Source of the DNA: an uncultured Ruminococcus sp.
Lineage (GTDB): Bacteria; Bacillota; Clostridia; Oscillospirales; Ruminococcaceae
Direction: 5' to 3'
DNA length: 12,053 nt
Assembly (NCBI GenBank): GCA_947174965.1
Contig: CAMWKY010000033.1
Location: 1 to 12,053, forward strand
Positions 6,594 to 12,053 of the stretch are shown here, piece by piece (position 1 is the first letter of the stretch; each line of letters starts with the position of its first letter). Both the position numbers and the translations under genes were made by a program. Under the pieces are notes generated by a model, which saw only the letters and a program-made list of their open reading frames with translations, did no database searches and was not told the DNA's origin.

Positions 6594-6644
6594 AATTAAT
6601 AAAGGCTATTTCCATTACTGAAAACAGGAAGGAGATATTATAAA

Positions 6645-7991
6645 ATGGTTGAACTTAAAATTGGTCAGCAGATTGAAATGGAATTTGGCGGAAAAGCTAA
6701 AGTCCTTAAGATTATTGGCAGTGGCGGACAAGGTATAGTTTACCTTGTTGAATTTAACAGAATGAAATGGGCTTTGAAATGGTATGATATTGACAAAATC
6801 AAACACCCAAAAGAGTTTCGCAGGAATATTCAGAATAATATTGCAGATGGTGCGCCAAGCAACAGATTTTTGTGGCCTAAATACCTCACAAAAGAATTGT
6901 CCGACGGAAGTTTCGGCTATCTTATGGAGCTTAAACCCGATAATTTCGATTCTTTTGTTGATATTCTCAATACTTATAAACTTGTTGTAGACCCATTTAC
7001 AGGCTATGCAGAAAAGAAGCCTGTAAGATTTTCAAGTCTTTATGCTATGGTGACGGCTGTTATTAATATTGTAAATGCTTTCCGTCAGCTTCACCGTGAC
7101 GGCAAAAGCTATCAGGATTTGAATGACGGCGGTTTCTTTATCAATGTTGATACTGGTGCAGTTCTTGTGTGCGACTGTGATAATATCGCACCCGAAGGCA
7201 GTAACTTCGGTATCGGAGGAAAACCGGGCTATATGGCTCCTGAAATTGTTCGTGGAATAGCAAAGCCTGATGTGCAGACCGATAAATATTCCCTTGCAGT
7301 TGTATTATTCCGACTTCTTTTCAGAGGTGACCCGATGGAAGGGGAGAGGGTTGTAAAAGATGTCTGCCTTACAGAAACATCAGAACTGAAACATTATGGA
7401 CAAAATGCACTTTTTGTATATGACCCTTATGACGCTTCAAACCGTCCTGTTATGGGCATACATGATAATGTAATCAAGTTCTGGAGACTTTATCCCGACT
7501 ACATAAAAGACGCTTTTATCCGTTCTTTTACAGTAGGACTTGAAGACCCGAACAAGCGTATTATCGAAAACGAATGGCAACAGCTTTTTATACGTCTCCG
7601 TGCTGAAATAATAAAATGCGACTGCGGAAGAACCAACTTTACAACTATGTTTGGCAAAAATGACGAAAGTACATATAAATGCCCGAAATGTGGAAGTATA
7701 TTTCCGACTATCTCTTTTTCAAATCATGATTTCAGATTCCCTCTTTATGCAGGAAGAAAGTTTTTTGATTGTGAAATTGATATGGATTCAAATGAATTTC
7801 TTAATGTTGCAGGTGAAATTGTCGCAAACAAAAATAATCCAAGTATACTCGGCATAAGAAACTGTTCGGAGAAGAACTGGAAAGTAAAAATGCCAGATGG
7901 TAAATATTATAATGTGCCGTCGGGAAAGGGCTTTCAGATATGGGACGGTCTGGAGATAGATTTCGGAAACGTCACCGCAAAGATTGACTAA
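6645..7991 (+). CDS. Atypical Ser/Thr protein kinase with zinc ribbon and C-terminal beta-rich domain
   Basis: 448 residues, soluble. The kinase domain covers about 15-320: glycine loop GSGGQG (25-30), ATP-binding Lys45 (ALKW), catalytic loop YQDLNDGGFF with Asp158, DCD (177-179) in place of DFG, APE at 198-200 and Asp213 in the F-helix region. Catalytic loops normally have Asn five residues after the Asp; here that position is Gly163, so metal binding may be altered. FLWPKYL (75-81) is a feature I associate with kinases found beside vWA and PP2C genes. A zinc ribbon follows (Cys325, Cys327, Cys346, Cys349), then a beta-rich domain (365-448) ending with WDGLEIDFGNV, faintly FHA-like. AGGAAGGAG precedes the ATG by 10 nt. 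It is the first gene of the operon, 14 nt before the vWA gene, which suggests joint work on shared substrates. Confidence 0.88.
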   Translation: MVELKIGQQIEMEFGGKAKVLKIIGSGGQGIVYLVEFNRMKWALKWYDIDKIKHPKEFRRNIQNNIADGAPSNRFLWPKYLTKELSDGSFGYLMELKPDNFDSFVDILNTYKLVVDPFTGYAEKKPVRFSSLYAMVTAVINIVNAFRQLHRDGKSYQDLNDGGFFINVDTGAVLVCDCDNIAPEGSNFGIGGKPGYMAPEIVRGIAKPDVQTDKYSLAVVLFRLLFRGDPMEGERVVKDVCLTETSELKHYGQNALFVYDPYDASNRPVMGIHDNVIKFWRLYPDYIKDAFIRSFTVGLEDPNKRIIENEWQQLFIRLRAEIIKCDCGRTNFTTMFGKNDESTYKCPKCGSIFPTISFSNHDFRFPLYAGRKFFDCEIDMDSNEFLNVAGEIVANKNNPSILGIRNCSEKNWKVKMPDGKYYNVPSGKGFQIWDGLEIDFGNVTAKID

Positions 7992-8005
7992 GAAAGGAAA
8001 AATTT

Positions 8006-8779
8006 ATGAACGAAAATGCAAAAGACATAAATTCAGATGCTGATGACCCGCTTAACGCCTCTGGAGTGTCAAAAAAAAGTCTTGTAATCTTCTTTGTCAT
8101 TGATACTTCTGCCAGTATGAAAGGCAAGAAAATTGGTGAGCTTAACACTGTTATGGAGGAACTTATTCCGGAAATAAGAAAAGTGGGTGGAGCAGATACC
8201 GATATAAAGCTTGCTGTTCTTACTTTCTCTACAGAGACAAAATGGATGTATTCTTTTCCTGTTTCAGTTGAAAGCTTTGAGTGGATTCGTCTCAATGCTT
8301 CGGGAGTTACAAGCATGGGAAAGGCTTTTGAAGAACTTTCAGAAAAAATGTCAAGAAACAGTTTTCTTAATTCTCCATCACTTTCTTTTGCTCCTGTTAT
8401 ATTCCTTATGACAGACGGTTATCCGTCAGATGACTACAAAAAAGGACTGAAAATGTTGCAGTCGAACAGCTGGTATAAGTTTGGCATGAAAACAGCTCTC
8501 GGAATCGGCAATGATGCTGATGATGATATGCTCAAAGAGTTTACAGGCTCTGCCGATACCGTTGTACACGCTTATACAGGCGGTCAGCTTGCAAAAATGA
8601 TTAGAATTGTAGCTGTAACGGCATCTCAAATTGGAAGCAAGAGCATGACCCTTGCCGAAGAAAACAAAGAACTTACTGAAAATGATGTTTTTGCATCAAA
8701 ACAAAAACTTCTCGGTCAGCAGATTCAGGAACTTGTTTCAAAAGATGATGATGATTTCTCATTTGATACAGGCTGGTAA
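8006..8779 (+). CDS. TerY-like von Willebrand factor A domain protein
   Basis: 257 residues, cytoplasmic, no signal peptide. The vWA domain (about 24-205) has a complete metal-ion-dependent adhesion site: DTSAS (Asp33, Ser35, Ser37), Thr102 in GVTSMGKA and Asp137 in MTDGYPSDD. The following IRIVAVTASQIGSKS matches the end of TerY-type vWA domains as I know them. An acidic tail (DDDDFSFDTGW) closes the protein; there is no zinc domain at this end, the ribbon being carried by the kinase instead. MIDAS proteins bind partners through a metal ion, so it is probably the scaffold or substrate adaptor of the kinase. The ribosome site AAAGGA is 7 nt before the ATG; the gene starts 14 nt after the kinase stop, so both are co-transcribed. 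Confidence 0.9.
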   Translation: MNENAKDINSDADDPLNASGVSKKSLVIFFVIDTSASMKGKKIGELNTVMEELIPEIRKVGGADTDIKLAVLTFSTETKWMYSFPVSVESFEWIRLNASGVTSMGKAFEELSEKMSRNSFLNSPSLSFAPVIFLMTDGYPSDDYKKGLKMLQSNSWYKFGMKTALGIGNDADDDMLKEFTGSADTVVHAYTGGQLAKMIRIVAVTASQIGSKSMTLAEENKELTENDVFASKQKLLGQQIQELVSKDDDDFSFDTGW

Positions 8780-8806
8780 TAAAACTTAATTGAAAGGAAT
8801 TTAATT

Positions 8807-9331
8807 ATGGCATTATATATATACAGCATTGATGAAGCTGTTGACAGAAAGTTTGTTGTGACAAAATCTATGAGTGGTCAGGCGCAGGCAGGTACTCTTG
8901 TACACATCATGGACAGCGAGGAAAAGCCGGACGGAAGTATTTCTGTAAGCTATCGTGTCACCGAAACAGGACAGAATTTCAACTGTGATTTCGCAAATTT
9001 GAAAGTGTTCTGCAAATGGGCAAGACCTGATACATTTATCGCACGTCATTATGAAAATCTTGAGCAGAAAGATGTACTTAGTTATGTAAGAATTATGGGA
9101 AGAACTTTTGTTTCGTTCTATCTTCCGATACTTATCGCCGTACTTGCTTTAATATGGATTATTGCAATATTTGCTATAAGTAATATTGTTGCTAAAATAG
9201 TTGTCGGTGTAGTTCTCTCTGCCGGTGCTGTTGCAGGAAGTATATTTCTTGAAAAATTTCAGAAAAAGCGTATTTCTATGAATATGTACAGTAAAATAAG
9301 TACTAACAGCTGGGGTGTTGTTATCAAGTAA
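8807..9331 (+). CDS. Small two-helix membrane protein of unknown function
   Basis: 174 residues. I do not recognise the family. Residues 1-95 are a soluble, beta-rich domain (FVVTKS, GTLVHIMD, ISVSYRVTE) with Cys60 and Cys69. Two membrane helices follow at about 104-124 and 128-147, joined by a very short turn, then a basic C-terminal segment (EKFQKKR) and a tail ending WGVVIK. A hairpin of two helices puts both ends on one side, most likely the cytoplasm, so the protein could tether the kinase-vWA pair to the membrane; this is inferred from the operon only. AAAGGA lies 8 nt before the ATG, the gene starts 27 nt after the vWA stop, and it is directly followed by a terminator. Confidence 0.8.
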   Translation: MALYIYSIDEAVDRKFVVTKSMSGQAQAGTLVHIMDSEEKPDGSISVSYRVTETGQNFNCDFANLKVFCKWARPDTFIARHYENLEQKDVLSYVRIMGRTFVSFYLPILIAVLALIWIIAIFAISNIVAKIVVGVVLSAGAVAGSIFLEKFQKKRISMNMYSKISTNSWGVVIK

Positions 9332-9339
9332 ATTTTCTG

Positions 9340-9372
9340 AAAAATGCCGTTTTTAATAAATGGCATTTTTTT
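9340..9372 (+). terminator. Intrinsic terminator inside the gene run
   Basis: AAAAATGCC (9340-9348) pairs with GGCATTTTT (9362-9370) with a 13-nt loop; the 3' arm merges with a T-run to 9372. Only four of the nine pairs are non-A:T-tract (TGCC/GGCA), so it may leak. It separates the kinase-vWA-membrane genes from the phosphoesterase gene, whose ATG is 24 nt further on. Confidence 0.7.
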
Positions 9373-9396
9373 ATTTAACGAAAGGGAAGATGTTTT

Positions 9397-10062
9397 ATGA
9401 TTTACATTACTGGAGATACGCACGGAAATTTCCGTGATTTCAGTGAAAGAATCCACTCAAAGAGTGTTAAGAGGGGTGATATTGTTATAGTATGTGGTGA
9501 TTTCGGCTTTCTCTGGGGCGACCAAATGCACAACTATTATTTGCAGATGCTGAAATTTGAGCCGTATACAATTTTATTCGTTGACGGCAATCACGAAAAT
9601 TTCGATATGCTCAATGAATATCCTGTCACCGAATGGAACGGCGGAAAAGTCCATAAAATCCACGAAAATGTCTACCACCTTATGCGTGGACAGGTTTTTG
9701 AGATTGAAAACAAAAAGTTTTTCACTTTCGGCGGTGCATATTCAATTGATAAGTCTATGAGACGTGAAAATATAAGCTGGTGGAAAGAGGAACTGCCGAC
9801 AAATGAAGATTATGATACAGCAAAGGCAAATCTTGAAAAATGCGGTTATAAGGTTGATTATGTTATCACACATACCATTCCGCAGTCTGCAATACACCGT
9901 CTTTCAAAAGTACCCGACCCACATGATGCAGAACTTACAGGATATTTTGAATGGCTTTATAATAATCTTGAATTTACAAAGTGGTATGCAGGTCATTTTC
10001 ATACCAATATGCTGATAAATGATAATCTGCAAATACTTTACGGGCTCATTCAGGAGGTATAG
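9397..10062 (+). CDS. Calcineurin-like metallophosphoesterase
   Basis: 221 residues, a single-domain cytoplasmic enzyme of the calcineurin-like fold that uses two metal ions to hydrolyse phosphoesters. All the family's metal-binding motifs are present in order: GDTHG (Asp7, His9), CGDFG (Asp35), GNHEN (Asn65, His66), THT (His159) and GHFH (His200, His202). The size and the GDTHGN start fit small bacterial phosphoesterases; the substrate (phosphoprotein, nucleotide or other) cannot be told from the motifs. AAAGGGA precedes the ATG by about 9 nt. It lies after an internal terminator but has no room for a separate promoter, so it is probably expressed by read-through from the kinase operon or from a promoter inside the previous gene. 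It may be the phosphatase of the kinase module. Confidence 0.93.
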   Translation: MIYITGDTHGNFRDFSERIHSKSVKRGDIVIVCGDFGFLWGDQMHNYYLQMLKFEPYTILFVDGNHENFDMLNEYPVTEWNGGKVHKIHENVYHLMRGQVFEIENKKFFTFGGAYSIDKSMRRENISWWKEELPTNEDYDTAKANLEKCGYKVDYVITHTIPQSAIHRLSKVPDPHDAELTGYFEWLYNNLEFTKWYAGHFHTNMLINDNLQILYGLIQEV

Positions 10063-10067
10063 TAATT

Positions 10068-11555
10068 ATGGAAAAATTAGCGGAAAAACTTTCAAAAACG
10101 GGATATAATGCAGATTATGACAGTGAAAGAAATATCATGACTATTCCCGAAAAAAATATTACTGTATATCCCGAAAAGGCTTGCTATACTGTACGTTTGA
10201 GATTTGAGGAGCAGGATTTTGAGTATTCCGTAGCAGATTATGAGGTTTTGTTTGATTCTCTCAAGGATATATTGTCAGGAATCATAAGTTTTTCAAGATG
10301 TGATGATTGCAATATCCGCATGAACAACTGGATAATACGCAGAAAATCAAAAAAACTCTCATTATTGCATAAAATTTTTGACTTTATTCTTGCAGTCGGA
10401 CTTCTGATATTTTCAGTTCCACTGATTATAACTCCACCTTTTTTTGTGGACTTTTCAACTATTGAATGTCTCATAGAGTGTACGCCGATAGCTGTCGGAT
10501 TAGGCGGACTTGTACTTGCAGTAAGTCTGATACATCACGCATTGACAAAAAATCCTTTGCATATAGGTGGAGTTGTAATGTATGGTCTGGGTGTAAATCT
10601 GTTGTGGTTTGCTGTCTGTATGCTCATGGTTACATATGGTGAAATCCATGAAAGTACAAATGCCGACACAATCGGATTGACAGTGCTTTTTACTTTGATT
10701 CTTGCTATAAGTATTCTGTTTATTGTGCTTGGTCTAAGATTCGACAAATCAACACAAAAAAGCTATCCGGTATTTCTCCGCAGACTGCCTGTACTTCCAC
10801 TACAAGAGGATATACGCAGAATTGTTAATGCAGTGACAGAAAAAATGCAGAAAGAAACTATCTTAATCAAGCCGAATGTCGAAAAAAATCCAACTATTTT
10901 TGACAGCAAATTCGGCGGTGTTCCTTATTGGGATTTGTCAAAGCCGTACCCTGTTGATTCTTGTGGAAATAAGATGCAGATGCTTGCGCAGTTCAATCTT
11001 GCAGAATTGCCCGAAAATGAAAAACTTCCGAAAACAGGAATCCTGCAATTTTTTATTGATGATGTTGACGAATGCGCAGTTGTATGGCACAAAGAAGTTG
11101 ACAGGCTTATAAAAGAAAGTGACATACAGGCACTTGAAATTACTGATAATGATTATCTCTTTGAGGGCGAATGCGGTATGGACTTTGAAAAAACTGTTTT
11201 TCCGATAGTCTGTCACAATCAGGAATCAAGCCGGATTATGCGCGATATAGCTAAAAAACTTGGAATTACGCTTGATGAGACACTAGAATTTTATGAGATT
11301 ATAGATGATTATGAGAATTTCAGCTATGTTGATTTAGATGCCAGTTATATGCTTGGAAATCCGTATTTTATAAATTATGATGACATTCGTCCCGATAACA
11401 GCGAATACGATACACTCTTACTACAGATTGATTCAATTCAGAACGAAAAATTCAGTATATACGATGACTGCGGAATAAATTACTTTTTCATAAACGGTCA
11501 GAAGCTGTCGGAAAATAACTTTGATGATATTTTCTTTGGCTATGATTCATATTAA
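10068..11555 (+). CDS. Membrane protein with C-terminal DUF1963 (YwqG-like) domain
   Basis: 495 residues. Residues 1-95 are a soluble N-terminal domain I do not recognise (includes CDDC at 78-81). Four membrane helices lie at about 102-122, 137-157, 166-190 and 203-223. Residues 245-495 match the DUF1963/YwqG pattern as I know it: KFGGVPYW (281-288), YPVDSCGNKMQMLAQFNLAE (294-313), GILQFFIDD (324-332), then LLLQIDS (450-456), DDCGINYFFI (466-475) and DDIFFGYDSY at the end. That family has no agreed function; stand-alone members are usually soluble, so fusion to four helices is unusual. AGGAGG (10052-10057) overlaps the end of the phosphoesterase gene and the ATG is 5 nt after its stop, so the two are translated from one message. 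It ends the gene run. Confidence 0.82.
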   Translation: MEKLAEKLSKTGYNADYDSERNIMTIPEKNITVYPEKACYTVRLRFEEQDFEYSVADYEVLFDSLKDILSGIISFSRCDDCNIRMNNWIIRRKSKKLSLLHKIFDFILAVGLLIFSVPLIITPPFFVDFSTIECLIECTPIAVGLGGLVLAVSLIHHALTKNPLHIGGVVMYGLGVNLLWFAVCMLMVTYGEIHESTNADTIGLTVLFTLILAISILFIVLGLRFDKSTQKSYPVFLRRLPVLPLQEDIRRIVNAVTEKMQKETILIKPNVEKNPTIFDSKFGGVPYWDLSKPYPVDSCGNKMQMLAQFNLAELPENEKLPKTGILQFFIDDVDECAVVWHKEVDRLIKESDIQALEITDNDYLFEGECGMDFEKTVFPIVCHNQESSRIMRDIAKKLGITLDETLEFYEIIDDYENFSYVDLDASYMLGNPYFINYDDIRPDNSEYDTLLLQIDSIQNEKFSIYDDCGINYFFINGQKLSENNFDDIFFGYDSY

Positions 11556-11588
11556 AACTTACACAAAAAATGTGTTCGGTCTGATGAA

Positions 11589-11617
11589 AAAATTTAACTG
11601 CTATTTAGTTAAATTTT
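11589..11617 (+). repeat. AT-rich inverted repeat after the DUF1963 gene
   Basis: AAAATTTAACT (11589-11599) and AGTTAAATTTT (11607-11617) are perfect 11-bp inverted arms around a 7-nt loop, 33 nt after the stop. With two G:C pairs it would be a poor terminator, yet no better one lies between this gene and the tRNA promoter. It could instead be a protein-binding site. Confidence 0.55.
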
Positions 11618-11637
11618 AAAAATATATCAAAAAAATC

Positions 11638-11666
11638 TTGACAAATCAAAAAAAGTCTGATATAAT
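11638..11666 (+). promoter_or_regulatory. Sigma-A promoter of the tRNA-Pro gene
   Basis: TTGACA (11638-11643), 17-bp spacer, TATAAT (11661-11666) with TGA before the -10. Predicted start is near 11673, about 14 nt before the mature tRNA. Confidence 0.9.
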
Positions 11667-11686
11667 ATTATAGACCTTTGAAGTGT

Positions 11687-11762
11687 CTGGGTGTGGCGCA
11701 GTTGGTAGCGCGCTACCTTGGGGTGGTAGAGGCCGTGGGTTCAAGTCCCGTCACTCAGACCA
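11687..11762 (+). tRNA. tRNA-Pro (anticodon GGG)
   Basis: A 76-nt cloverleaf. The acceptor CTGGGTG pairs with CACTCAG (one G:U). The D stem is GCGC/GCGC around AGTTGGTA, the anticodon stem CTACC/GGTAG with loop TTGGGGT (anticodon GGG, reading CCC and CCU), the variable loop 5 nt, and the T arm GTGGG-TTCAAGT-CCCGT with two G:U pairs. A discriminator A and an encoded CCA end it. It is a single tRNA with its own promoter and terminator. Confidence 0.96.
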
Positions 11763-11769
11763 TGAAAAT

Positions 11770-11804
11770 CCCGATTTTACGTTGTTTCGTAAATCGGGTT
11801 TTTT
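11770..11804 (+). terminator. Intrinsic terminator of the tRNA-Pro gene
   Basis: CCCGATTTTACG (11770-11781) pairs with CGTAAATCGGG (11788-11798) with one bulged T and a 6-nt loop, followed by six T (11799-11804) and a further T-run. It begins 8 nt after the CCA end. Confidence 0.9.
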
Positions 11805-11887
11805 ATTTTTTTGTCATTACGACATTTACTACGACACTTGTACCGTTTTTTATAAATATCCTTGCGATAAAACGATACAGAGTATAA

Positions 11888-12052
11888 TTACTTTATTTTC
11901 TCATAAATATTTTTAATGTGGTACAAAATCTTATTTAATGTGTCCTCGTATTGACTTTCAGAATATAAAGAACTAAATCTAATTAAAGACAATTATTTTG
12001 GTTTTACATCAAAATTTGCTGAAGAATGACTGAAAGATAAAGATGTATTTAA
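11888..12052 (-). pseudogene. Possible broken gene end at the window edge
   Basis: Reading the minus strand from the right edge, one frame is open except for a single TAA (11995-11993) and ends at TAA 11890-11888. The last part has protein-like composition (SESQYEDTLNKILYHIKNIY). There is no start codon with a ribosome site in the window. It may be the decayed end of a gene lying mostly outside, or chance in AT-rich DNA. The rest of the 11805-12053 stretch shows nothing I can support. Confidence 0.2.
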
Positions 12053-12053
12053 C

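Noticed and set aside
2309..6596. Shared TGTGATATAATAATTA upstream of the Pro/Gln protein gene and of the kinase operon, suggesting co-regulation
   Set aside because: The same extended -10 (TGATATAATA) also precedes the tRNA-Pro, so it is most simply the housekeeping promoter consensus of this genome.
11687..11762. tRNA-Pro as an attachment site of an integrated element inside this window
   Set aside because: No integrase gene and no second copy of the tRNA 3' end are present in the window.
11678..11916. Small plus-strand open frames over the tRNA
   Set aside because: They run through the tRNA-Pro and its terminator; the cloverleaf with encoded CCA accounts for the sequence.

Overview
The window looks like chromosomal DNA of a low-GC, Gram-positive anaerobe of the Ruminococcus / Oscillospiraceae group. 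The clearest pointers are a secreted family-8 glycoside hydrolase ending in a type I dockerin of the Ruminococcus style (second repeat reading like GDFCKDGKIDVFDLCLMRR), strong AGGAGG ribosome binding sites, and sigma-A promoters with 17-bp spacers. The species cannot be fixed from the sequence.

Left part (1-3541): the cellulosomal GH8 gene is on the minus strand with a textbook extended -10 promoter. Divergent from it is a DUF2798-type four-helix membrane protein, whose short leader contains an intrinsic terminator directly before the ribosome binding site, so the gene is probably controlled by attenuation. Next comes a monocistronic gene for a 371-residue protein. Its N-terminal domain resembles a degenerate cytidine-deaminase fold; it is followed by an acidic linker, a long Pro/Gln/Tyr/Gly repeat and a basic tail. 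A good terminator follows.

Middle (3542-6354): an ECF-type sigma factor overlaps by 14 nt the gene for a single-pass membrane protein with a Thr/Glu repeat stalk and a large extracellular domain, presumably its anti-sigma factor or sensor. A bidirectional terminator separates this pair from a convergent minus-strand gene for a four-helix membrane GGDEF protein whose nucleotide-binding motifs are altered.

Right part (6565-11555): one promoter drives a run of genes that looks like a signalling module: an atypical Ser/Thr kinase with a zinc ribbon and a C-terminal beta-rich domain, a TerY-like von Willebrand A (MIDAS) protein, and a small two-helix membrane protein. After an internal terminator come a calcineurin-type metallophosphoesterase and a membrane protein with a C-terminal DUF1963/YwqG domain. 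This recalls the TerY-P triad (vWA, PP2C phosphatase, kinase) linked to tellurite/stress loci. Here no PP2C is seen and a metallophosphoesterase sits downstream instead; this is the most interesting part of the window.

Right edge (11556-12053): an AT-rich inverted repeat, then a tRNA-Pro (anticodon GGG, encoded CCA) with its own consensus promoter and terminator, then about 250 nt with no convincing gene. There is no insertion sequence, CRISPR array, rRNA or integrase in the window.
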